Source: Russula earlei
Taxonomy: Eukaryota > Basidiomycota > Agaricomycetes > Russulales > Russulaceae
DNA: 63,699 nt
Reading direction: 5' to 3'
Assembly (NCBI GenBank): GCA_025769875.1
Contig: JAGFNK010000310.1
Span: 1 to 63,699 of the forward strand
A model generated the notes under the pieces. It was not told where the DNA came from and searched no databases. It was given only the letters and a program-made list of their open reading frames with translations. This document shows, in pieces, positions 47,556 through 58,253 of the stretch. A program made the position numbers and the translations under genes. Within the stretch, counting starts at the first letter, position 1. The number at the start of each line of letters is the position of its first letter.

Positions 47556-48883
47556 ATGACAACCATCATACCCGACGGCGAGTTATTCGCGCATGCGGAA
47601 CGCGCGAAAGGAAAGGTCGTCGTCCTTACCGGTGCGTGACTCCCTTCCCACCACCTCTCCGTCTGCAAAGACACTGAAATTCGACGCAGGGGGCGGGAAC
47701 GGTATCGGCAAGGAGGTCGCCCTCACTTTCTCAAAGCACGGGTAAGACGTGAAACCAACGCCGCGTCGTCGAGTCGAGTGCACGTCCCGACTCATCTGCC
47801 CTAATCCTCCAGTGCCAAGGTCGTAATTGGGGACGTGGACGTCTCCGGCGCAGAGGCTGTGGTCGCGGCCATCAACAAGCCCGGCGGGTGCGTGACTTGG
47901 ACTACCCGAGAGGAGAATACCTATGCCTGAGTTTCCTGGTACTCGACGGCTCTGCAGAGAAGCCGTGTCAATCGGCTGCAACGTTGTCAACTGGGACGAT
48001 CAGCTCGCACTCTTCGAACTCGCATTTGAGCGGTATGGGGCCGTTGACATCGTGGTCTGCATGTCCACCCCTTACAGTTTCCGGCGGCAGCGTTATTTAC
48101 AAACCAGTGATCGTGCTTAGATTCCAAACGCGGGAATCAGTGAAAACGAACATGGGGTATGCAGCGGGGAACTCACCGTGGTGGACGGCAAGCCTGTTGC
48201 GCCCAAGCTTGCGACTCTGGGGGTCAACCTGACCGGCGTTTTCTATAGTGAGCAGCAGCATTCGTCGTCTTACCCTCGTGTGCAGGACGGTACCCAACCT
48301 TCAGCGATTACCTCCCAGCCGTCCACCTTGGCATGCACTACATACAACGCAACCGCGCTCCCGACTCATGGAAAGCGATCGTTATGATGGGCTCAATAGG
48401 TTCGTGCTCAGGATCCACGCCTTTACCGCGCATCAGAGTTGACCGATTGGCCGATTCGATGCAGCATCCTGGCAGGGCATCCCGAGGGCGCCACAGTACT
48501 CTGCGTCAAAGCACGGCGTGTTGGGCTTGATGCGCGCGCTGGACCCCATCGTCTCGGGGGACAACATCCGCATCGCGGTCATCCACCCTTGGTTCGCAGG
48601 TAGTCATCCCGTGGCCCCTTTCTTTGCCTGCGTGCTCATTCTTTCCCAAGACACGTCGATCCTGGGGCTCCCCGTGAAAATTTTGCTTGCGGGTCTCCCC
48701 ATGACGCCTGTCTCACGCATAGCGGGCGCGGTCTTCCGCGCAGCGACGGACCCAGACGCGGCGACGAACGGGTGTCCGTGGGTGCTACCCGACGACGGAC
48801 CTGTGATCCGCGTCGAGAAGGAGGCGCTTCGCGTGGGCGTGTACGAGATGCTTGAAAAGCGCCTCCGTCGGGCCAACGGGTGA
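47556..48883 (+). CDS. Short-chain dehydrogenase/reductase
   Basis: About eight exons, start ATG at 47556 (MTTIIPDGELFAHAERAKGK), stop at 48883. The nucleotide-binding motif is split by an intron: VVVLTG joins GGNGIGKEVA. Later blocks are AKVVIGDVDVSGAEA (Asp selects NAD(H)), CNVVNWDDQ, VDIVIPNAGIS, LGVNLTGVFY, IVMMGSIAS (catalytic Ser) and QYSASKHGVLGLMRAL (catalytic Tyr and Lys), ending RVGVYEMLEKRLRRANG. The order is that of classical SDRs similar to 15-hydroxyprostaglandin dehydrogenase-type enzymes; the substrate is unknown. The joins check in frame at all splice sites I tested. Confidence 0.88.
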
Positions 48884-49593
48884 GCTTCGCCCCTCGATTC
48901 GATCACGCGTGGAACTCCGGGGGCGCTGACGGCTACGATGATGATCCCGACGGGACGGCAATTCATTTAGCTTCGGGAGCGCCGTACGAGACTGGGCCCG
49001 GCTGGCCCGCGACCTGTGCCGTATCCTTTCCCCCGCGCTGTCGATTGCTGCCGTTGCCGCTGTGCTCGCCGTCTCGTTTTCCGGACGATTCGCCATTTGA
49101 AGGGAGTCGATTTCCCACTCGCCCGACCCGAATTTCACGCCACGCTCGACACCGGATATCTGGCCAATCACTGACGATATACGGGGTATGGCCGCGCATC
49201 ATCTGTGCGAACGCAAAGCGCTCATTACTGACATGGCCTGGGTTCAGTTCGTTTGCGAGTTGCGTGTCGATCTACTTCTGAGATGTATCATACGCGCTAC
49301 TTTCGTCGACTTTGTCAGTTACTTCCCTATCACCCCGCTCTAATCACACGGCGCGCTGATCCCTGGCTTGGCCTGAAAGCCCTGGCTTGGGCTCATGGAA
49401 AATGGAACCCAGCTGTGAACTGTCTGAGGCCTGGGTTGAGCCGAATCCCAAAGCTTGAGCGAAGGCTGGTTGCACAATCCACCCTTTGTCTCAATTACAC
49501 TCTATTTACAAAAAGTACCAGCCTGGGTGCCCCAATATCTTATCTCAGGTCTCAGCACCAGCTAAGATTGACTAGAAGTAGATTAGTCTTCTC

Positions 49594-49910
49594 TCATCCC
49601 TTTTTCCCACTTTTATCCATCAATGCTCGTGTATCTCCATAACGTTCAATTTCATCAATCCTTTTCTGCCGCTCCTCCCACGCTTTCCACGGTAGGGGGG
49701 GTTGCCCTTCAGCAGCTTTATCCACCTCACCCTTCTGGGTGGAAGTCGAAACAGTTTTGTCCTTATTTCTGCAAGGTAATTTTTGAAGTCAATTCGAGGG
49801 ACACAACAGAGCTTGAAAATATGGATGTACTCGGGACGTTTTGGAGGCATTGCAATTGTCAGAGCGACGCCGATGGCGAGGCAGAAAATGGTAAGAAAGG
49901 AAGTGCGCAT
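49594..49910 (-). CDS. Small secreted protein, new family member 2
   Basis: Exon 1 is 49910-49831, the intron 49830-49769 (62 bp, GTACAT...TTGCAG), exon 2 49768-49594; 84 aa. The signal peptide is MRTSFLTIFCLAIGVALTIA. The mature part starts MPPKRPENKDK and is highly charged and cysteine-free, with PWKAWEERQKRIDEIERYG and a KSGKKG end. The unspliced frame would continue 97 codons without any sensible composition. The intron was chosen because it joins two charged frames with a good acceptor and matches the intron place in the paralogue at 30121. Function unknown. Confidence 0.7.
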
Positions 49911-50001
49911 GAATAGGATAAGGACGGGATGGTGGATTCAAGTCGTGGATGGAAGTCGTAGGGGTATGAAAAAGATGAAGGCTGGATGTGGAGAGATTTG
50001 G

Positions 50002-50081
50002 CGGTAACCAGTATCGACAGGTAGGGCACGGATGGGAGCACAGCTGAAGAGAATTGGGACTGGCGGGCATCGGGTTTTATA
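50002..50081 (-). promoter_or_regulatory. Promoter/5' leader shared with the 30121 gene
   Basis: The TATAAAA box reads on the minus strand at 50081-50075, 165 bp before the start codon, followed by CAGCTGTG (50046-50039) and TACTGGTTACCG (50013-50002). The LINE fragment begins 70 bp further upstream. Confidence 0.75.
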
Positions 50082-50151
50082 CTCTTGGAGAGTCTTCTCT
50101 GTCTGTATCGTCATCAGCTCATTAACGACAATGTTGATACGAACTATTGCA

Positions 50152-51287
50152 GAGGGGGCTCCTTGAACCGCGACCACCACCAGGTCCGGATTTTCCCACG
50201 GCAAAGCCGGGGCAAGGATAGGCAGTGAGGATGACAGTGAGCTCTGCAAGGCCAGAGCCACCCATCCGAGCCTTCGTAAAACTATGACCCCCTCACCAAC
50301 TAAACCACCATCCACCAGGCCGACTGGCCAAACCAATACATAACACAATCACTATGTATGCTAGTGTAATCTGCAATGAGAACTCCTCCCACATTAACAC
50401 ACAACCCATACCATACAACTACCCAGCTCCCCAACAACGAACAAGCAACACCAGCACCCTCTGTGAACACCCTACCCAACTCCCAACTCCCTCCCCTCCA
50501 ACTGTCACTAACAATACTATGCCACCACAACCACGTGGAAACCACACATGACCCAAACCCCCCACCACCAGCCCACCTTTCACCACCCGAAACAACAGTC
50601 CTTTGTCCCCAAGAACATAAACCAACCCACCAAAACAGAGGACCATCTGGTCCCTAGCAAGAGAGATGTGGCCACATGTGCCACAACTATGGCCCAACAT
50701 CGTCTAGGCACCATACTAGGCTGTTGATGCCTCACCCTCCCCAACCAAAATGATGAACCACACCATGACAAGAACCGCTGTGGACGCAACCCGAAAGGAG
50801 CCACTTGCCTCCTCCCAATATTAATCTCAGAGGCCGCACAGCTAATCTGGGTCATGAGGTGTGAACAAGTAATCCAAGATTGAAACCCACACAAGGTGGC
50901 TTTGTGCCATCAACATGAGGCTCACCAACAACGAAATCACCGCAACACTAATCAAAGGGCCTTCGAGCTAGTGAGGGACACCTGGGAACATGTCCTTAGA
51001 TAACAATGGACCTCCCGAATGATTGGATCTTCAACCCGTGAGGTTTTAGTGGGTAGGAGGCTACGGTAAGTTTGGCCATCTAACAGCGTATCCTGAGTCC
51101 CACACTGCCCCCATACCAGCAACCCTGGGGGGCATGTGTAAATGCATTTCACCCCTCACATCCGGTCCCCGCACCGGCTACAGCAAGTCAGATAGGGCTG
51201 AATTTATTTTCTCCCGCTATCTCACACTTATTAAGGTAGCCTGTACCCATAACTACCTGATAAAGCGCTATCCAAAAAAAAAAAAAA
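50152..51287 (+). mobile_element. 5'-truncated LINE (non-LTR) fragment with poly(A) tail
   Basis: The 3' part of a fungal LINE is recognisable from ILISEAAQLIWVMRCEQVIQ (about 50818-50880) and INMRLTNNEIT (near 50908-50940), with stops between. A 3' tail ends in an A14 run at 51274-51287. Flanking 16-bp repeats GATACGAACTATTGCA (50136-50151) and GATATGAACTATTGCA (51288-51303) differ at one base, as expected of a target-primed insertion. No reverse transcriptase domain remains. Confidence 0.8.
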
Positions 51288-51423
51288 GATATGAACTATT
51301 GCAAGTTGGACAGCCACGCAATGTGCCACAGTTGTATCAGTGGTCGGAGAATTGAAAAGGTGGGATCTCGGGCACTGGGAGCGTGCTTGCGATGCAATGT
51401 AGATGGTGTATCATGGACCTATT

Positions 51424-51552
51424 TATTGGAGCTATAGAGTGATAACTCAGTCTTCTGTATAAAAGACTGAGGGAAAAGAACGAACGATAACTAATTACAC
51501 ATGTGGTCCGGATTGTCCGATTGTGTGGCACTAAGTGGCTGCACTTCCAACA
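51424..51552 (+). mobile_element. 129-bp LTR-D-derived miniature element
   Basis: It begins TATTGGAGCTATAG and ends GTGGCTGCACTTCCAACA like family D LTRs, and lacks about 120 bp of the middle. A perfect CTATT duplication (51419-51423, 51553-51557) flanks it. Hairpin CTCAGTCTT...AAGACTGAG sits near 51450. Confidence 0.85.
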
Positions 51553-51609
51553 CTATTTGCATTCAATTCTCGTGCAGTAGGCCCTCCCTGTTATCTATGA
51601 TACTTCAAG

Positions 51610-52377
51610 TGCTGGACATGCAGCTGCTTGGTGCCATGCAAACAGACAATCCGGACTGTACCTGTAAATAATCATGTGTTGTGATCACCAAGTCAAGATG
51701 CACACATGATTGAGATCAATCATGGGTGAGTGATGCCAATTGTGTGCATGCAAAGGGGACTGAGGGATCACCCATGTATGATGTATTTAATTGGGTGATA
51801 TAACAATTTGATTATTGTAGTTTAGTTACAAATATCCATGAGCTCGACTAAGTAGGAAGCACTGATGATCAGTTCAATTGTAGGATTGTAGCTTAAAGTT
51901 GTTATGATCATGGGCTTGTACAGCCAAAATGGTTAGTGTATTTAAGCACATAGTTAGTCTAGTTATTTCCCCTCAGTGATTGTCTACATGTGCAATACAC
52001 TGAGGTAAATTCCTCTGTTATCTTACTCATGCACCATGGACTTATATCTAGATAGCATACAATTGGTATCTTATCTAGTAATTCTCACATGTGCATGTGC
52101 AAGCACAGTTGGATGCTACACACTCAACCAATCACTCATCACTCTATCAATATAACTTCACTCCCCATAATCCTAGGATTCATATTTTTTGAATTAGTTA
52201 TCATTTGTTTTCCCTCAGTCTTCTATACACAAGACTGAGGTCAGTACTACACATTCCTTTTACACTCCATTTAAAGCTAATACTAGTAGTGTACATAGTC
52301 ATATTTCTATAGGTTCACTCATTAACCAATACAGTCTTTTATACACAAGATTGAGTCATATTTCTATAGCTCCAACA
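51610..52377 (-). mobile_element. Family D LTR with an internal insertion
   Basis: TGCTGGACATGCAGC...CTATAGCTCCAACA, with perfect TCAAG duplications (51605-51609, 52378-52382). The part 51680 to about 52190 is not LTR D and is probably another unrecognised insertion. Confidence 0.8.
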
Positions 52378-53405
52378 TCAAGTTGGCTACATTTGAGATT
52401 CTGAGTCATTTCCCAAGACTTTCCCCTGCTAGGATCACTTGTGTCCACCTCCCATGAAAACACCCCACATCACAATTGTTACACTATTTTCCTTTCTTGT
52501 TTACTTCTTACTTATGTGCTATGGACTGCCTGCTCTCATATATCCCATTACCTACTGATTTCATGATCTCTTACATCTTGTGATCTCTCCTACTTTATCA
52601 TGTGATCCATACATGTCCAGGTAACACTGGATTGCTGTTACTTTCCCTTTGTTTGGTTCTTTTCCCTTTATCAGTTTCAACTGTGCAATGCTGCACACCT
52701 ACTGCACAGCACAGTTACCTGGTTCTGACTCACTTGTGGCCTTATTTTTGTGACTCATACTTATATACTAGTAGCACAGTCAAAGCACAGCTATTGCTGC
52801 ACTTCTCCTGTATATATAAACCCAGTACCTCAAGACCAAAGCCCTAAGCTTGGTCTCTTGTAGAATCCCACCTACTCTTGTCCAACATATTTGCCTGCAA
52901 CCTAAAACCTTCCTAACCCATCTCTCAAACACCCATCCACACTCACCTTTTAGAACTCTCTAGGGTTCTTCTCAACCTACCACACACCATCTACCTTCTC
53001 CTTATTCCTTTCCTTCCCTAAGAGTCTCTCTTCACTCTACTAAGAAGGGCTCTTCTTCCTGAGACCTCTATCTACCCACCTTCTTTGCATTGCTTAGGGT
53101 AACAGAGTTCCTAAGCACATATAGCTTGTGGGAAACCCCCCCCCCCCTCAACAATCACATACAACTTACCCTAGCTTCTCAACAGACTGAGTCATACTAA
53201 GAAGGGTCTATTGGTCATAACCTGTTTAGCACAAAACACTATCAACCGCTGCAGGGAAGCTCTTTGAGCACTTGACTTGTTCTCACCTTTCCAAACCCAA
53301 ACTACTTCATCTTCAGGCTTGAGTACTGACATGGCTAGCTACTGTGACAGCAATTGTTTCCATAGTCAAGTGTTGATATGGTTGATTTCAAAGTCAGTGA
53401 TTGAA
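52378..53405. repeat. LTR-like non-coding region
   Basis: It contains CTGTATATATAAACCCAG near 52810 (TATA-like), pyrimidine-rich sequence, a C14 run near 53140 and no gene. It may be an LTR of a further family; ends were not found. Confidence 0.4.
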
Positions 53406-53951
53406 TGTTAAGATCGGATTGATCTTATTGCTGACTCTTAGTGAAAGAGTTGCTTGATATAGTTCAAGCACTAGACTTCGATCCCTTTGATATTATCTCA
53501 AAAAGAATAGGTGTAAGAGAAGAGAGGGGCCTCTTTCACTTAGAGTTCTTCAATAGACTGTATAGAGTATTTGACAAGATGATTGTTTTGTCGAAAAGAG
53601 TGTAAGTTGAGTGTAAGGCTCGACTTCTCAGTACCACAGACTATTTATATGATATCTCCACAACTACTGATCCAATTTGTACGAAACTTGGGGTGCACAT
53701 AGCTGAAAACCAGTAGTATCCAAATACATAAAGCACAATTTGAGAATATCAGAAATGACTCACGCATGAGTCATTCTTTCCTAGTATCTGTCATCAATCA
53801 GTAAGTAGTGAGTAAGCCATTACCGATCAATCAGTAAGTGGATCAATAAGCAATCACTAAGCCAGATGAATAAGCACATATGAGTAAACAGAAATGAGTC
53901 ACCAGAGCATAGGTAAGCAGATGAGAACGAGGAGACACAAGAATCCTAACA
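53406..53951 (-). mobile_element. Solo LTR, family C
   Basis: 546 bp, TGTTAAGATCGG...GAATCCTAACA, with TTGAA duplications (53401-53405, 53952-53956). Reverse complement of the 37371 copy. Confidence 0.92.
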
Positions 53952-54194
53952 TTGAATGATGATCTGATGTTTCTATGCAACTTGTAGGCATGAAAACAGC
54001 CTAAGCTTGCACATGAAGGTCACTTGAAATCAGGCCAAGGATTCATGTCAGGGGCTAAGATGCAGCAGGAAAATTTGTTTGTAACAGTTGTTATCCACTA
54101 AACACAAGCATCCTTCATGCCAAGTGGACAGAAAACAATGTTGAAATGCATGGTGTAGGCAAGATGAGATCATAACTAATCTTAACAGTGCTTA

Positions 54195-55283
54195 TGTTGG
54201 ATGTGCAGCTGTTTGGTGTTACGAACCAAGGCCAGGTCCTGGCCATAGATTGTCCTATTTCACTCAAGAGAGACCTCTCTCACTTTGCATTGCCGACTCC
54301 CTTCCATTTTCTGGGCTACCCCTCCTGCGGTACAAGATATCGCTATTGCAAAGGCACTATAACACGACCAGGCACCAGTTTCCTAATCGGGTAATCATCG
54401 CGTGGCAGCCACATGGTCACCCAGCCACCAAGAACCTGAAACAGTGGCACAAACTCTTAGAAACTGTTGCATAACTCATCTGACGTCATCAAGGCTCCAA
54501 TGACATCATGGCTGACTGAGCAACTCCACAGTGACCTCATAGGCTCACTAAGTGCTCCACAGTGACATCATAATGATGTCATCGCTCCACAATGATCAGT
54601 AATGCGCTCAGTAAGCCTGAAACTTGACACAAGCAAGTTTATGCCTCTGTAGTCCTATTGGATGGTACCAAAGGGTCTAGAATAGTCCCAATCCTTTGTA
54701 ATCAACCCTGTACACTGTATATAAACCCCAATGAAGCATGGCAGTTGTCAGACTGTCCATTTGTGATACTCTCATCTTCCTGGGTACTCCCCTGCGACCG
54801 CTCAGTCTAAAGTCCTCCCTCATCTTCAAGGTACTCTTCAACGACCGCCTTGTTTAAAGCCCCTTGCTGCACTGGCCTCTACTCTTCGCCTTTGCCTTCT
54901 GCAACACATACCAGTCCCCATCTGGTATCTCCTAGTCGTTTGGCTCGTCCTCTTGTTCAACGCCGTTTATGCCGCGTACCGTCTGTTCTGACCCTTGCCC
55001 ACCTGCTCCTGAGTCCTTAGTGATCAGCAGTACGTGTCTTGACATTTGGTGCCATGCAAACAGACAATCCAGATGGTACATGTAAATAATAATCAGAATT
55101 TAGTTATTGCATTCATTTCCTTCAGTCTTTTATACACAAGACTGAGGTCAGTACTACACATTCCTTTACACTCCTTTAAAGCTAATACAGTACATAGTTA
55201 TCATTCCTATAGGTTAGATAACTAACCAATATAGTCTTTTATACACAAGACTGAGCTACAATATCATCCCTATAGCTCCAACA
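54195..55283 (-). mobile_element. Family D LTR hosting a nested family E solo LTR
   Basis: The outer parts 54195-54216 and 55045-55283 together form one LTR D (TGTTGGATGTGCAGC...GCTCCAACA). Possible duplication GCTTA/GATTA with one mismatch. The family E LTR was inserted into it. Confidence 0.85.
54217..55044 (+). mobile_element. Solo LTR, family E
   Basis: 828 bp, TGTTACGAACC...CGTGTCTTGACA, flanked by TTTGG (54212-54216, 55045-55049). TATA-like CTGTATATAAACCCC near 54713. A diverged relative lies at 35164-35665 on the other strand. Removing it restores a continuous LTR D. Confidence 0.93.
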
Positions 55284-57060
55284 GATTATGAGACCTGGTC
55301 ATCCCTAACATCATGAACTCTCTACTCCCAAATCACATAACAGAACATGATGAGCACCTCCACACCAACCAAAAAGTACATGCCCTTGCCATCATCAAGA
55401 GGCAGCAATTCTCCCACTGTAAGGTGGTGCACATGCATGCCTGTGCTGCAAGAGGAAGGTGTTCACCCAAGGGGATGGTTAGACTTTGAAGTTAAAGCTC
55501 AAGGGAAGAGTGGGAGGTGGTAAGAGAGCCAAGAAGACAACTCAAGTAGGGGAGTGAGATGAAGGTAGTGGAGTGGGGATGAGCATGAAGAAGGGGGAAA
55601 CACCATCTCAGAGGAGGACAATGATAAGCAACATGAGAGGGCAATGATGACAAGCAGCTTGGGGTGAGATGGTGAATGGGGTGGAGGGCATGGTTGCCAT
55701 GGTTGATGGAGCCAGTCCTGAGGCAACAAGTGGTGCTAAGACATTGGTGGGCAAGACTGAGACTGAGTGGGTGGTGGGACGTGAGATGAGAATGTTATAG
55801 AGGATGGCAGCTGTGGCTGACAATGGCATGGGAGGGGGGCAGCTGCTAGCAAGACAGCAATGAAGGTGGTGGAGCATAGTGTAAAGACATTGGAGGCTGG
55901 GGCTGAGGTTGACAAGGGTGGGTGACAAGACTGAGCTGGTTGGCAAGACTAAGAGGTGCAATGGGCAGTGGCTGACTGAACTAAGGCTGGGGCAATGGAA
56001 GTGGATGGCAGGACTGAGACTGATGTCAATAGTGAGACAGGGGTCATGACAGATGACATTGAGAGTGTGGGAGCTGATGAGGCAGAGGTGGGGTGGCAGT
56101 TGGGACTGAGGCAGCCAGCAAGATGGAGCTTGAGGCATCAAACAATGCTAAATGTTGATAAGGGGAACTATAGTCCTGGGTGACAAGGCCCAAGACCAGG
56201 ATCAAAGACCACATTAGTTTTGTAACTGGTGAACTTGTGGCAGCAGCAGCTGGTGGGACAGAAGTGGTGGTGGTGATGAATGTGCTCAAAACATTGGCAG
56301 CCAAGGTTGAGAGATAACAAATGGGGACTATGAGGTTGGCAAAGCTGAGAGCATGATGGTGGTGGTTGATCAGACTAAGGCAGGAGTGGGGGGGGGGGGA
56401 CAAGCAATGCTTGGGTCATCAAGGGGAGAGGTGAGTTCCTGGTCTTGAAAGACAAAAATCATCCTATTGAGAAGCAGTGGCACACATCAAGCAGTCAGAT
56501 GGATGGGAGGATGAGAGAGAGAGGCAAAAGAGAAGTTACATGAAATAAAGAGGGAATGAGCTATTGTGCTCTCAGAAGATTCACCTGGTAGTTATTGCTG
56601 CCCTTGTCTTTGAGATGAAGGCAGTTTTAAATACATGGATGGCTAGGGGCAGAGCAAGACAGTATAATACTGAATCAAGCATAGCCTGAGGCAGTTGCAC
56701 TAAAGGAAGGGGTAAGGTATTCTGAAATGTTTGGTTTTCTATGTATTGATGGATGTGAGGCATCATTGCATGATCCTAAGGCAAAAAGGGGGTTGAAATG
56801 ATTCCTAATGAGATATAGTATGTATTTGGGAGTTGGGTATGGGTGAATGTGCTTTTTGGAAATTATGGTGTTGAGATGACATGTGTAATGAAACTAAGCT
56901 TGAAAGAGTGGTAGAGAGTCTTGGAGAAAGTAAGTATGGTAAGTTCAGGTCTGAGAGAGCAGGTAAGTACTGGAAAAGGGTATATGGGTGTTACTGGTGG
57001 CAACAAGTGGGCACTAGTCAGTGAGGCAGAGGTGCCATGCAGGGGCAGTCGGCCAGGTCT
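55284..57060. other. GA/GT-rich low-complexity region, no gene recognised
   Basis: It consists of loosely repeated GACTGAG/GCAAGACT-type sequence, with a G12 run near 56388. The longest frame (177 codons, minus strand, 55608-56141) is Ser/Pro/Leu-rich and looks like a composition artefact. It could be an old retroelement interior. Confidence 0.45.
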
Positions 57061-57309
57061 TGTTGGAGCTATAGGGATGATAGCTCAGTCTTGTGTGTAA
57101 AAGACTGTATTGGTTAGTTATCTAACCTATAGGGATGATAGCTATGTACAGCATTAGCTTTGAAGGAGTGTAAAGGAATGTGTAGTACTGACCTCAGTCT
57201 TGTGTGTAAAAGACTGAGGAAACGACGCAATAACTAGATTATTCTAATTATTTACACGTACAGTCCAGATTGTCCGTTCACGTGGCACTTAGTGGCTGCA
57301 CGTCCAACA
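57061..57309 (+). repeat. Family D LTR, 249 bp
   Basis: TGTTGGAGCTATAGG...GCACGTCCAACA. Two copies of the inverted motif CAGTCTT...AAGACTG lie at about 57089 and 57197. Flanks (GGTCT and TGCCC) do not match, so it is not a clean solo LTR. Confidence 0.8.
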
Positions 57310-57379
57310 TGCCCCCTCAGACCAAGTGGTGCGCATTTACTCCTCCCATCTACATTGTGAAACCTTTGTGCTTCTTGTG

Positions 57380-57967
57380 TGTTACCGAGTGGTTTGGGGT
57401 CCGGAAGATGCCAGAACACCTGAACTATGGACTGCACTGTTTGCATTATGCGTGCGTCAGATCTTGATCGTTTATGTTCCTTTATATCACATTCGGAGCG
57501 CGTTGATCGTATCTTTCAGAAGATGTACTGAAGAAGCAATGAGTAGCATTGCTTCTGTCCCAGATGTTCCTGTACCGCCACGTACATCGATTCCTTGATT
57601 GGGGAAGCACTTAATGCTTCCAGCACCGAGATCGTTTACATAGAAGCAACCTCGCTTCTATGAGCCATGTTTTGCTTCTATAGCACCGACTAGTACTACA
57701 GTAGTACAAACCTTATCCCTGTAAGGCTATATAAAGCCCCCAGTCATAACAGTTGAGCCCTAAGCTCGACTTAGTTTGCCAATCCCAAACAGTTGACTCC
57801 TACCCCGTTTGCAGAGCCCCTCTCATCTTGTTGTCATACTCTAGAAGGATCTAACACTCCTTCCCCTCCACGAGTATTGCTTGCTTGACTCAAGCATATC
57901 TGCATTGGTAGGACGCGTTTATAGACGCGACCATTGATCTTATTTAAGGCACTTTGGAGCCTTAACA
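57380..57967 (+). mobile_element. 5' LTR of a chromovirus (family A)
   Basis: 588 bp, TGTTACCGAGTGG...GGAGCCTTAACA. Preceding 5 bp TTGTG would be the target duplication, but the right side is outside the window. The TATA box TATATAAAG is at 57728-57736. Gag starts 287 bp downstream. Three solo LTRs of the same family lie in this window. Confidence 0.93.
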
Positions 57968-58253
57968 TAAGTTGAGCTTCTATCACAGACATCGCTGTGA
58001 AAGCGAACCAGAAATAGGCAGGAAGCCTAAAGACTAGGATCTAGTCATCATACGGTCAGCAACCTACGCTGAAGTAGTCAAGGGGGAGAATCTATACAGA
58101 CCTCTCCACGACAAGAAGAAGGTGTACTACGTGACTCTCGACGAGCAGCACGGTTGGACACACGCATACTTCTGTAAAGACCCCTACTGTCATTGGCATA
58201 GACAGTGGTAAGAGGGCAGACAAGTCCCGACTCCCTAGGAAAGGCAGTGGCGA

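Noticed and set aside
55608..56141. 177-codon Ser/Pro/Leu-rich minus-strand frame
   Set aside because: It reads through GA-rich low complexity; the absence of stops follows from composition.
57061..57309. Solo LTR D with target duplication
   Set aside because: The flanking pentamers GGTCT and TGCCC do not match, so I call it only an LTR copy.
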